Positions 37,338 to 45,594 of a DNA stretch of 64,000 nucleotides are shown piece after piece (position 1 is the stretch's first letter; each line of letters opens with the position of its first letter). The DNA comes from Marinobacterium_A aestuariivivens (GTDB taxonomy: Bacteria > Pseudomonadota > Gammaproteobacteria > Pseudomonadales > Balneatricaceae): contig NZ_JBHSWE010000001.1 of assembly GCF_042661465.1 (NCBI RefSeq), positions 5,270,001 through 5,334,000 of the forward strand, given 5' to 3'. The position numbers were made by a program, and so were the translations under genes. Below the pieces are notes generated by a model. That model did not search any database, was not told where the DNA came from, and saw nothing but the letters and a program-made list of their open reading frames with translations.

Positions 37338-37993
37338 CCCGGCCTTTCGCTGAACTCGCCTGCCCGCTCTGCGCGGCGGGCGACTGCCGGCCCTATCACC
37401 GCGACCGGCGCCGGGATTACTGCCAGTGCCGCCTCTGCGATCTGGTCTTCGTGCCGCCGGCGCAACGCCTGACCGCCGCGGAAGAAAAGGCCATTTACGA
37501 CACCCATCGGAACGACCCGAAGGATGCGGGCTACCGGCGTTTTCTTTCACGCCTGTTCGATCCCATGTGCGCGCGTCTGGCGCCGGACAGCCGGGGACTG
37601 GATTTCGGCTGCGGCCCGGGACCGGCACTGGCGATGATGTTCGAGGAGGCCGGCCACGACGTCAGCCTCTACGACCCCTTCTATGCCCCCGACGGCACGA
37701 CACTGGAACGGCAATACGATTTCGTCTGCGCCACCGAGGTTGTCGAGCACCTGCACGCCCCCGGAAGGGAGATCGAACGACTGCTGACCCTGCTGCGCCC
37801 CGGCGGCCTGCTCGGCATCATGACCAAGCGCGTCATCGATGCCGACGCCTTCAGCCGCTGGCACTACAAGAACGACCCGACACACGTGTGTTTTTTCAGC
37901 GAGCGGACCTTCGAATACCTGGCGCAACTGCACCAATGCCAACTCGAATTCGTGGCGAATGACGCGGTGATACTGAAAAGCAGAGTGGAATAA
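37334..37993 (+). CDS. SAM-dependent methyltransferase with N-terminal Cys cluster
   Basis: A 219-residue class I methyltransferase. The N-terminus has two CxxC pairs (CPLCAAGDCRPY ... CQCRLCDLVF), a probable zinc knuckle. The SAM-binding motif is GLDFGCGPGPALAMM near residue 90, with motif VCATEVVEHLHAP further on. The GTG start overlaps the folD stop by four bases, so it is translationally coupled to folD. The acceptor is unknown; the family is often annotated only as a methyltransferase. Confidence 0.8.
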   Translation: MTRPFAELACPLCAAGDCRPYHRDRRRDYCQCRLCDLVFVPPAQRLTAAEEKAIYDTHRNDPKDAGYRRFLSRLFDPMCARLAPDSRGLDFGCGPGPALAMMFEEAGHDVSLYDPFYAPDGTTLERQYDFVCATEVVEHLHAPGREIERLLTLLRPGGLLGIMTKRVIDADAFSRWHYKNDPTHVCFFSERTFEYLAQLHQCQLEFVANDAVILKSRVE

Positions 37994-37996
37994 ATG

Positions 37997-38082
37997 GTAG
38001 GGTGCCGGTGAACGAATTGAACCGCACCGTCTCCGGATATGACCATACGGATGGTGCGGTGCGCTTCGCTTACCAGCACTAC
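37997..38082. repeat. GTAG-headed palindromic repeat
   Basis: Starts GTAGGGTG and ends with its inverse GCACTAC; inner arms contain CCGCACCGT and GGTGCGGTGCGCTTCG. It fills the gap between the converging methyltransferase and Rdx genes. Confidence 0.6.
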
Positions 38083-38124
38083 ACAGACGTTTTTACGCCT
38101 TACGCCTCATGCCTTACGAGACAT

Positions 38125-38418
38125 TCACTCCCGGTCCAGGTGCCCCAGATTCATATCGGGGTCGAGCCTGTCCCTGACCCGCTGCTTGAGCGCCTTGACC
38201 TCCGGAAAGCCGCCATTGCGCTTGCGACACCAGATCAGATCGCCGTCGAAGCGGACCTGATAGGTGCCCGGCACCCGGCTCGGCTGCAGCGCGACTTCGC
38301 CCAACTGACCTTCGAAGGTGCTCAGCAGCTCCTGGGCCATCCAGGCCGCACGCATCAGCCAGCGGCATCCGGCGCAGTACTCGATTTCGATACGGGGACC
38401 TTCGACAGGTGCTGTCAT
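38125..38418 (-). CDS. SelT/SelW/SelH (Rdx) family protein
   Basis: A 97-residue thioredoxin-like protein with the Rdx motif C-x-x-C in RIEIEYCAGCRWLMRAAW near residue 15. The conserved FDG.LIWCRKRNGGFPE region follows, also typical of bacterial SelW-like proteins. The first motif position is Cys, not selenocysteine. GGAAG precedes the ATG. It is the last gene of a four-gene operon with a glycosyltransferase, a radical SAM enzyme and a DUF2064 protein. Role presumably redox; substrate unknown. Confidence 0.85.
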   Translation of the reverse strand: MTAPVEGPRIEIEYCAGCRWLMRAAWMAQELLSTFEGQLGEVALQPSRVPGTYQVRFDGDLIWCRKRNGGFPEVKALKQRVRDRLDPDMNLGHLDRE

Positions 38419-38441
38419 GTTTCTTCCAGTATGTGTTCGTA

Positions 38442-39146
38442 TCAATACCGGCGCAGTATCACCAGCCGCAGCCATTGCGGCAGTGCCTGACGCAGCCAGC
38501 GCCACTGGTACAGCAGTGTCAGCCTCAGCCAGCCCTGACGGCGGTACTTGCTGGCACTGGTGGTCAGGACCGCATCGATCCCGTGAAGGCCGATACCCGC
38601 CTGCCGCGCGCGCCACACCAGCAGGTGATCCTCGCCATAAGCGACCTCTTCAGGATAGCCTCTGAGCCGGCGAAAGTCCGACGCCCTCAGGCACAGGCCC
38701 TGGTCGCCAAACGGAACGCCCAGCCAGCGCGAGCGAAAATTCGCGCCCCAGGCATTCAGCGACAAAGGCCCCTTGCCATCGGCGGCAAAGCCAAGACGGA
38801 AATAATGCAGCGCCTCGGGTTGCGACAGCAACGCCTGCCCGATCTCCCGTACCATGGCCGGGGTCAGCGTCGAATCCAGATGCAGAAACCAGAGCCACCG
38901 CCCCCTGGCCACCTCGGCGGCACGATTCATCTGAATGGCGCGGCCAGGACTTGAGATAACGGTATAAATATCGCCGTGAAACGACGGCTCCAGATCATCT
39001 CGCGGTTCGCAAAGGGCGAGAACGACCTCCCAGTCCGCCGGCAGGCGTTCCAGTTGCGAAAGCAGCCCGAAAGGCCCCCGCTCCTGCGGTCCGACCGGCA
39101 CGATAACGCTGACCGCGGGCGCCGGCTCCGAGGACTCAGACCTCAC
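38442..39146 (-). CDS. Family 2 glycosyltransferase (TIGR04283-like)
   Basis: A 234-residue GT-A-fold glycosyltransferase. It begins VSVIVPVGPQERGP, has the donor-site loop SSPGRAIQMNRAAEVARGRW and the metal motif LWFLHLDSTL (D-x-D-like: L-D-S), then GDQGLCLRASDFRRLRGYPE, a hallmark of the TIGR04283 group. That group is often named for arsenosugar synthesis, but this rests on gene context in other genomes. It overlaps the end of the radical SAM gene by 11 bases. No acceptor can be assigned. Confidence 0.8.
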   Translation of the reverse strand: MRSESSEPAPAVSVIVPVGPQERGPFGLLSQLERLPADWEVVLALCEPRDDLEPSFHGDIYTVISSPGRAIQMNRAAEVARGRWLWFLHLDSTLTPAMVREIGQALLSQPEALHYFRLGFAADGKGPLSLNAWGANFRSRWLGVPFGDQGLCLRASDFRRLRGYPEEVAYGEDHLLVWRARQAGIGLHGIDAVLTTSASKYRRQGWLRLTLLYQWRWLRQALPQWLRLVILRRY

Positions 39147-40047
39147 TGCAGGAGGCGCCGTAACGGAAACAGGAAAAGCAGCGATGGTGCTTCATGCTGA
39201 TCTGCTGCTCCATCGCCTCACGCAGCGTCGCCCCCAGGTCGTACTCGGGATCGTCGTCGACCAGGGTGCAGGCATAGACCCGCATGCGGCCGTTCTGCTT
39301 GACCACCATCTTGCTGAAGGCGCACATGAAGGCACGACGACTCTCCTCGGTCTGGTAGGCGGTCATGCAATGGGTGGTGACCGCCGGCACGGAGGCTTCG
39401 CTGCCGGGCGGCAGAAAATCCGGGAAAGCCACCAGCCTGATATCCACGGGAAGCCCCTTTTCCCGCATCAGCGCCCGGTACCGCGCCTCGACCGCAGCGC
39501 GGTCCTCATCGGGCTTCATCTGGCGAGCAACGGAGACATGGAACCCCCGGCCATCGAGCAGTTGCAGCCCCGCCAGGGCACTGTCGAAACTGCCCTCGCC
39601 CCGCCCGGCATCGTGGGCCTCGCGCTCGGGATGATCGATGCTCACCCTGAAGCTGACGGGATGCCGGCCGCCCCGAAGCTGTTGCAGCTGGGCGGCACGC
39701 TGCTGCAGCGCCTCGGTACCATTGGTCAGTACCAGGCAGGGCGCGATATCGCTGGCCCGGCACAGTATCCGGATCAGATCCTTCGCCACGAAGGGTTCGC
39801 CGCCGGTAAAGGACAACTGCTCCACCCCCAGCGCCCGGGCTTCGAGCAGAAAGGGCTCGACATCCTCCAGCCGGAGAATCTGGAGGCGATTGTCGCCCGG
39901 CTTCGACCCTTCGAGACAGAAGGGACAGCTGAGATTGCAGGCCGTACCGGTATGAAACCAGAGCTCGCGCAGCGCATGGGGGCGAATATAGCCGCGCGGT
40001 TCGCCCTGCGGCGTACTGTACCAGTTGCGACTGCGGATCAGCTTCAT
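39136..40047 (-). CDS. Radical SAM protein
   Basis: A 303-residue radical SAM enzyme. The [4Fe-4S] motif C-x3-C-x2-C is in TGTACNLSCPFCLEG near residue 37, the SAM-binding GGE is in LSFTGGEPFVAKDL, and a C-terminal Cys group (CFSCFRYGASC) with further Cys at HCMTAY, MCAFSK and YACTL suggests an auxiliary cluster, as in SPASM-like enzymes. It differs from ArsS, which has a CHVDAGP motif. Its start overlaps the stop of the DUF2064 gene (ATGA). Its reaction is unknown. Confidence 0.85.
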   Translation of the reverse strand: MKLIRSRNWYSTPQGEPRGYIRPHALRELWFHTGTACNLSCPFCLEGSKPGDNRLQILRLEDVEPFLLEARALGVEQLSFTGGEPFVAKDLIRILCRASDIAPCLVLTNGTEALQQRAAQLQQLRGGRHPVSFRVSIDHPEREAHDAGRGEGSFDSALAGLQLLDGRGFHVSVARQMKPDEDRAAVEARYRALMREKGLPVDIRLVAFPDFLPPGSEASVPAVTTHCMTAYQTEESRRAFMCAFSKMVVKQNGRMRVYACTLVDDDPEYDLGATLREAMEQQISMKHHRCFSCFRYGASCSEV

Positions 40048-40699
40048 CGAAGTAGCTCCCGTATCAGTTTATGCAGCGCCTGCTGGGGTTCACGCAGGTC
40101 CGTCGCCAGGGTCGTCCGCAGCCGCTCCAGATCAGCCCATTCGTCGACATCGGCACAGGGCGTCATGGTGCCGACCTCAAGCCCGGCGCCTGTACAACGT
40201 TCGGCCAGCGCCCGCCCCAGTTCAGGGGTACTCCAGGGCAGATCGGCAAGGTCCGGCCAGGGGCAGCGGCTCGCCATCAGGGTTACGCCGCCATCCTCGG
40301 CCGGCGACAGTACCACATCCTGTCGCCGCAGCAGCGCCGCGGCCTCCAGGAGCATTTCCGGGGTCTGCTCCGGCATATCGGAGCCTATGATGATCTGCCC
40401 CCGGCAACCCCGGCGCGCAGCATCCGATCGATCCGATTGATACGCAGCCCCAGGTTGCCCGGCGGCTGCACCAGCAGCCGGTCGATCCAGGGGAAGGCGT
40501 TGCGGTACCCGTCCAGATCGGCGCGGTCAGCCGTTGCCAGCACTTTCGGGCCCGGCCAGCTCCGGAGCTGTTCCAGCGCACAGCGGTGGAGCAGCTCGGC
40601 GATGCGCCAGGCGGTATCGGCGCCCAGCGCCCTGGCAAGACGCTGCTTGCCGATACCGGGGCCGGGTTTCTTGCAGAACAGAACCAGGGTCACAGCCAT
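40044..40699 (-). CDS. DUF2064 / TIGR04282-type glycosyltransferase-like protein (frameshifted)
   Basis: About 218 residues. It starts MAVTLVLFCKKPGPGIGKQR, the K-P-x-P-G-x-x-K-x-R motif of cofactor-like nucleotidyl/glycosyl transferases, and continues through IIIGSDMPEQTPEMLLEAAA and VVLSPAEDGGVTLMA, the D.P and DGG motifs of DUF2064. The two parts are in different frames and join when one base is restored in the C run 40398-40402. First gene of the operon with the radical SAM, GT2 and Rdx genes. Confidence 0.8.
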
Positions 40700-40856
40700 C
40701 AGACTAGGCAATCCAAATGAAACAAAGCTGAATCGACCCACCCGGAATCGCTCTCAGGACAGGCCGCCTTGCGGCCCGCTCGCCTTTCAGCGCGCGCAGG
40801 CAGCCACGGCTGTTACGGAAGAACGGCAGATAGGGTTCCCTGCCGGCCAGAAACGG

Positions 40857-40880
40857 AAAAGGCGGCCGGAGCCGCCTTTT
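40857..40880 (-). terminator. Rho-independent terminator of cysS
   Basis: AAAAGGCGGC, loop, GCCGCCTTTT: a perfect 10-bp stem with a 4-base loop, 11 bases after the cysS stop. Symmetrical, so it may work on both strands. Confidence 0.8.
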
Positions 40881-40890
40881 GGTCGCGCGA

Positions 40891-42274
40891 TCAGCTTTCC
40901 CGGTACCAGCTGGTACCCTCCCGGCTGTCCTTGAGGATCACGCCCCGGGCCGCCAGCTCGTCGCGGATACGGTCGGACGCGGCGAAGTCCTTGCTGCGAC
41001 GGGCTTCATTGCGCTGTTCGATCAGCGCTTCGATCTGTTCGGACGAAAGCTCGCCGGCCCGGTCCTCACCCTGCAGGAAACCATCGGGATCCTGCTGCAG
41101 CAGACCGATGATCCCCCGAGACGCCTGAGTTGCGCCGCGAACTGCCCGGCTTCCGCAGCACCGTCGCGACGCGCCTTGTTCAGCTCGGTGACGAGCTCGA
41201 ACAGCACGGCCAGCGCCTTCGGCGTATTGAAGTCGTCATCCATCGCCTCGACGAACCGTGCCTCGAAATCGTTGTCCGGCTCCCTGCCCGCCAGCTCCAC
41301 ACCGCGCAGCGCCTGATAGAAGCGTTCGAGCGCGCTGTGGGCCTCCTTGAGACTTTCCTCGCTGTAGTCGATGTAGCTGCGGTAATGGACGCTGGCCAGG
41401 AAATAGCGCACCACCTCCGGGTTGTACTTCTCGAGCACGTCGCGGATGGTGAAGAAGTTGCCGAGCGACTTCGACATCTTCTCGCGGTTGACCCGTACGG
41501 GCCCTGCGTGCATCCAGGTATTGACGTACCTGACACCGTTGGCGGCCTCGGACTGGGCGATTTCGTTCTCATGGTGCGGGAACGGCAGGTCCGGCCCGCC
41601 GCCATGAATATCGAAGGTATCGCCGAGGCAGCACTTGGACATCGCCGAACATTCGATATGCCAGCCCGGCCGTCCATCCCCCAGGGCGACGGCCAGCTCA
41701 CCTCGCCGGGCTTGGCCGCTTTCCAGAGCACGAAGTCCAGCGGACTTTCCTTGGCCTCGCCGACCTCGACCCGGGCCCCGGAGCGCAGCTCGTCGACATT
41801 CTGACGCGTCAGCTTGCCATACTCGGCGAACTTCTCGACACGGTAGTAGACATCGCCATTATCGGCCCGGTAGGCATAGCCTTTGTCGATCAGGGTCTGC
41901 ACCAGCGCGACGATATCGTCCATATGGGCGGTGGCCCGGGGCTCGCGATCGGGGCGCAGGACGCTGAGACGCTCTTCGTCCTCATGCATCGCCGCGATCA
42001 TCCGCGCCGTCAGCTGATCCGGCGTCTCGCCGTTTTCCGCCGCGCGCCGGATGATCTTGTCGTCGACATCGGTGATGTTGCGTACATAATCGACGTCCCA
42101 GCCCCGCGCCCGCAGGTAGCGGGTAATGACATCGAAGGCGACCATGACCCGGGCATGACCGATGTGACAGTAGTCATAGACGGTCACACCGCAGACATAC
42201 ATCTTGATTTTGCCCGCTTCGAGCGGCTCGAAGGGCGCCTTTTCCTTGCTCAGAGTGTTATAGATTTGCAGCAT
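40891..42274 (-). CDS. cysS: Cysteinyl-tRNA synthetase (two frameshifts)
   Basis: Class I aminoacyl-tRNA synthetase of 461 residues after repair. Zinc ligands begin with Cys28 in MYVCGVTVYDYCHIGHARV, which also holds the HIGH motif; further zinc-site residues are in WHIECSAM and HHENE; the second ATP motif is KMSKSLGNF. Two one-base losses split it, in the C runs 41678-41682 and 41113-41117. With both corrected it ends KDSREGTSWYRES. The gene is essential, so these are almost surely errors in the sequence. Confidence 0.93.
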
Positions 42275-42392
42275 CAAACCAGCTTTTGCATCAGGGTTGC
42301 CGATCCACCGGCCCGCTATTCGGCAGCCGATGGCACACATTTGGGTCATTATAAATCAATTAATTGCATCCTGGCGCGGCCCTTTTTGCCCG

Positions 42393-43351
42393 CTACCAGG
42401 GATCGTCGGCCAGGGCGGCCCCGCGAGCCCGCAACGGCTCGCCCGCCTCATCCAGCCGGATCTCGCCGAGCGCCGCATCCCCCAGGGGTTGCGTTCGGTG
42501 GTCAGGAGCAGTCGTCGCGGACCGTCCCAGCTGATCGCCTCCCATTGCGAATAGGTTTCCAGCCGGTAGCGCCTGGCACCGGACCAGTCCGGTGACGCGT
42601 CCAAAACCGGTACCAGCCAGAGAAAACTGTGCCCCGGCATGCGCTCGCGACTGTATCCGAGCAATACCAGTCGACGGCTGCCGGGATCGTAGTCGGCAGC
42701 GGTGACCAGGCCGTCCACGGGATAGCGGGCGCTCGAAAACACCTCCTGTTCGGCCGCATGGCTGTCCAGACGATAAAGACGGCTGTGGCCGTCGCCGCGG
42801 TTCTTGCTGAAAAGCCAGAGCTCGTCACCGACCGCGCCCAGGGCTTCACAATCGTAATCATGGTCCCTCGACGCCCTGACCTCGAGGCGCTCGCCGTAGG
42901 AAAACCGCATGCGACGGTAGCCGATTCGGCTGCGGTCGGGCGCCGCCAGAAATTCGACGGGAACACGGTAGAGATCCAGCACCGGGCGATCACCGCGATT
43001 GTTGCCGCAGTCGGCGATATAGAGCGCGCGGCCATCGAATGCCAGCGCCTCCCAGTCGACATTCCTGGCCCCCTCGAGGAACAGCTGCTTTTCGATTCCG
43101 GTTGCAGCCTCGTCGAGCTGGTAGATCACGGCGCCATCACCACTGTCGTTGATCGTCCAGAGACGCCCCTCGACCAGGGCGAGCCCCGAGGTCTCCAGCA
43201 CCCCCTCCGGCAACAGCGCCAGACGCCGCACCGCGATATCGCCACGCAAGCCACCCGCTTCAGGCCCGGACAACTCGACGGACGCGCAGCCCGCCAGCAG
43301 CGCCGGCGCCAGGATGCCGGCACAGAACCATCGCCGGGTTGCATGTTTCAA
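42393..43351 (-). CDS. Predicted lipoprotein, beta-propeller-like (frameshifted near end)
   Basis: About 319 residues. The N-terminus MKHATRRWFCAGILAPALLA ends in the lipobox LAGC. The mature part has repeated motifs of blade-like strands (LWTINDSGDGAVIYQLD, ALYIADCGNNRGDRP, LWLFSKNRGDGHSRLY) resembling SdiA-regulated/phytase-like propellers with a phosphodiesterase-like DCGNN. A missing base in the C run 42479-42483 moves the end out of frame; corrected, it finishes with ALADDPW and stops at 42393. Probably anchored in the outer membrane. Function unknown. Confidence 0.7.
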
Positions 43352-43437
43352 GATGCCGCTCCTCTGATTTCAACCGCCCCGGAGCATAGCAGCTAAACTG
43401 GAGCCTGATAAACCCGACCCCGAGAACCCGAGACAGC

Positions 43438-44526
43438 ATGCCATCACTGCCGGCCAGCGCCCGACCCGACGCCATCGACGAGACCCTGTCGCAGACCCGT
43501 TACTATCGCCGCCGCCTGCCGGAACTGCATCGCCTCGAGCGGCTGATCCGCAAGGGCGGCCAGCATATCGAAACGACGGTGCTGGCCGAGATCCGGGACG
43601 GCGACCTGGCCCTGCCCCTCTATGCGCTCAGGCTGGGCAGCAGGCGCAGCGATGCACCGGTACTGTTGCTGACCGGCGGCATTCATGGCGTCGAACGGAT
43701 AGGCTCCCAGTTGCTGCTGTCGCAGCTGGCGACACTGATCAGCCGCCTGCAGTGGGACGAAGGTCTGCAGCAGGATCTCGAGCGGATACGGCTGGTTTTC
43801 TGTCCGCTGATCAACCCGGTGGGCATGGCCCATGGCTGGCGCAGCAACGGCAATGGCGTGGACCTGATGCGCAATGCCCCGCTCGATGCCGAAACGCCCG
43901 GCCCCTGGCCGCTGGCCGGGCACCGTATCGGCCGCTGGCTGCCCTGGTACCGGGGGCGTCGCGACACCCCCATGCAACCGGAGGCGCAGGCGCTCTGCGA
44001 ACTGGTCAGAAGCGAGATCGATGGCGCCCCCTTCAGCCTTGCACTGGACTGTCATTCGGGCTTCGGCATGCGCGACCGGCTCTGGTTCCCCTATGCCGGC
44101 AGCAACCGCCTGCTCGAGCATGCGGCCGAAGTCCATGCCCTTGCCCGCCTGTTCGAGCGTGCCCAGCCGCACCACCCCTATGTATTCGAGCCCCAGTGCC
44201 ACCAGTATCGCACCCACGGCGACCTCTGGGACTACCTCTACCGACAGCAGCTCGCACACCGGGAGCAGGTTTTTCTGCCGCTGACGCTGGAAATGGGCTC
44301 CTGGCTCTGGGTGAGAAAAAACCTCAGACAGCTCACCAGCTTCACCGGCCTGTTCAATCCGCTGGTGCCGCATCGCCACAAACGCATTCTGCGCCGCCAC
44401 AGCCTGCTGCTGGATTTCCTGATCCGCGCCACCCGCTCCTGGCAGTACTGGCTGCCGCAGGATGACGAGCGTGTCTTCCACCAGCGCCAGGCACAAAGGC
44501 GCTGGTCACGGACGGGAAATGGCTGA
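43438..44526 (+). CDS. M14-like zinc carboxypeptidase family protein (DUF2817-type)
   Basis: A 362-residue protein related to M14 metallopeptidases. Zinc ligands fit H-x2-E in LTGGIHGVERIGSQ and His in ALDCHSGFGMRD; the substrate-binding Asn-Arg-like element is WRSNGNGVDLMRN; the catalytic Glu may be in LTLEMGSW. No signal peptide is evident. The downstream hydrolase starts one base after its stop, so they form an operon. Peptide or amide substrate unknown. Confidence 0.8.
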   Translation: MPSLPASARPDAIDETLSQTRYYRRRLPELHRLERLIRKGGQHIETTVLAEIRDGDLALPLYALRLGSRRSDAPVLLLTGGIHGVERIGSQLLLSQLATLISRLQWDEGLQQDLERIRLVFCPLINPVGMAHGWRSNGNGVDLMRNAPLDAETPGPWPLAGHRIGRWLPWYRGRRDTPMQPEAQALCELVRSEIDGAPFSLALDCHSGFGMRDRLWFPYAGSNRLLEHAAEVHALARLFERAQPHHPYVFEPQCHQYRTHGDLWDYLYRQQLAHREQVFLPLTLEMGSWLWVRKNLRQLTSFTGLFNPLVPHRHKRILRRHSLLLDFLIRATRSWQYWLPQDDERVFHQRQAQRRWSRTGNG

Positions 44527-45363
44527 ATGATGCGCGCCGCCGCCGAATTCCGCCCCCGGGGACCGACGCCGCATGAAGCGGTGCCCTGGGTGTTGCTGCG
44601 GGGCCTGGTGCGGGAAAAGCGCCACTGGGGCGATCTGCCGCAGCAGCTCGCCAACCGTCTGGGAACGCGGGTGTACTGCCCGGATCTGCCGGGCAACGGC
44701 GCGCTGTTTCGCGAAACGAGCCCGCTGCGACTGGAACAGACCCTGGAGACCGTTCGCCAGGCACGCGATGACGACGGTCCCGTCAATCTGCTCGGACTGT
44801 CGATGGGCGGCATGGTCGCATCCCTCTGGGCATGCCACTATCCGCACGAGATCTCGGGACTGGTCCTGATCAACAGCAGTTTCGGCGATCTCAGCCGCCC
44901 CTGGCAGCGCATCCGGCCCCGGGCACTGCTGAGGCTTCTCGGCGCCCTCTTCGCTTCGGTGGAAAACCGCGAGCGGGCGATCTATCGCCTGACCTGCCAC
45001 CTCAGGCGCGACGAAGCAGCCACGCTGGCGCAATGGTGCCGTTTTGCGCATGAATGCCCGGTCAGCCCCGGCAACTTCTTGCGTCAACTGATCGCCTCCG
45101 CCCGCTGTCGCACGGGCTCCGAAGTGCCGATAGCGCCCGCGCTTGTCCTCGCCTCCGACGCAGACCGGCTGGCCGATCGCAGCTGCAGCGCCGCCATCGC
45201 CAGGCGCTGGGGCGCACCGTTGCTGCGCCACCCGGACGCCGGCCATGACCTGCCCCATGACGACCCGGACTGGATGCTGGAGAAGATAGCGCATTGGCTG
45301 GCGCTGATCGGGCAGCCGGTTCCGCCCCGTCCCGGCACCCCATACCCCTGTAGGGTGGAATGA
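44527..45363 (+). CDS. Alpha/beta hydrolase
   Basis: A 278-residue soluble hydrolase. Motifs: WVLLRGLVREKRHWGDLPQQ at the start, nucleophile elbow LLGLSMGGMVASLWA (Ser near residue 98), Asp in LVLASDADRLAD and His in PDAGHDLPHDDP. It is transcribed with the M14-like gene. Its last codons (CRVE and the TGA stop) lie inside the GTAG-headed repeat at 45350, so insertion of the repeat probably replaced the original C-terminal end. Substrate unknown. Confidence 0.82.
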   Translation: MMRAAAEFRPRGPTPHEAVPWVLLRGLVREKRHWGDLPQQLANRLGTRVYCPDLPGNGALFRETSPLRLEQTLETVRQARDDDGPVNLLGLSMGGMVASLWACHYPHEISGLVLINSSFGDLSRPWQRIRPRALLRLLGALFASVENRERAIYRLTCHLRRDEAATLAQWCRFAHECPVSPGNFLRQLIASARCRTGSEVPIAPALVLASDADRLADRSCSAAIARRWGAPLLRHPDAGHDLPHDDPDWMLEKIAHWLALIGQPVPPRPGTPYPCRVE

Positions 45364-45458
45364 GCGAAGCGAATTCCACCGGTGAGTCGCATTCGATGGC
45401 GCAGGCGACCTGCAGGGTATTAACTCCCGGTGGAATTCGCAGGCTCATTCCACCCTAC
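45350..45458. repeat. GTAG-headed palindromic repeat
   Basis: GTAGGGTGGAATGAGCGAAG at the left, inverse CATTCCACCCTAC at the right, each arm also forming its own small hairpin (GGTGGAAT...ATTCCACC). 109 bases. It supplies the stop codon of the hydrolase gene. Confidence 0.75.
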
Positions 45459-45462
45459 AAAG

Positions 45463-45492
45463 AAAAGGCCCCGTTACAAACGGGGCCTTAAC
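45463..45492 (-). terminator. Rho-independent terminator of glnS
   Basis: On the minus strand AAGGCCCCG, loop TTTGTAA, CGGGGCCTT followed by TTCTTTG. It lies about 105 bases after the glnS stop. Confidence 0.75.
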
Positions 45493-45532
45493 GAGAACGG
45501 CTTTCAGCCTGCCGCCTGGAGCTTAACGTTCT

Positions 45533-45557
45533 ACTTGCCCTGAATCTTGGCCCAGCA
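45533..45557. repeat. Partial duplicate of the glnS 3' end
   Basis: CTACTTGCCCTGAATCTTGG and the next few bases repeat, with one change, the sequence at 45593-45617 that encodes the last residues and stop of glnS. Offset 60 bases. Confidence 0.6.
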
Positions 45558-45594
45558 AATTGCAACAGTCGCAGCGTCAGGACCTGTCAGCAAC

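Noticed and set aside
39136..40047. Calling the radical SAM protein ArsS
   Set aside because: The CHVDAGP motif of ArsS is absent and no ArsM-type methyltransferase is adjacent.
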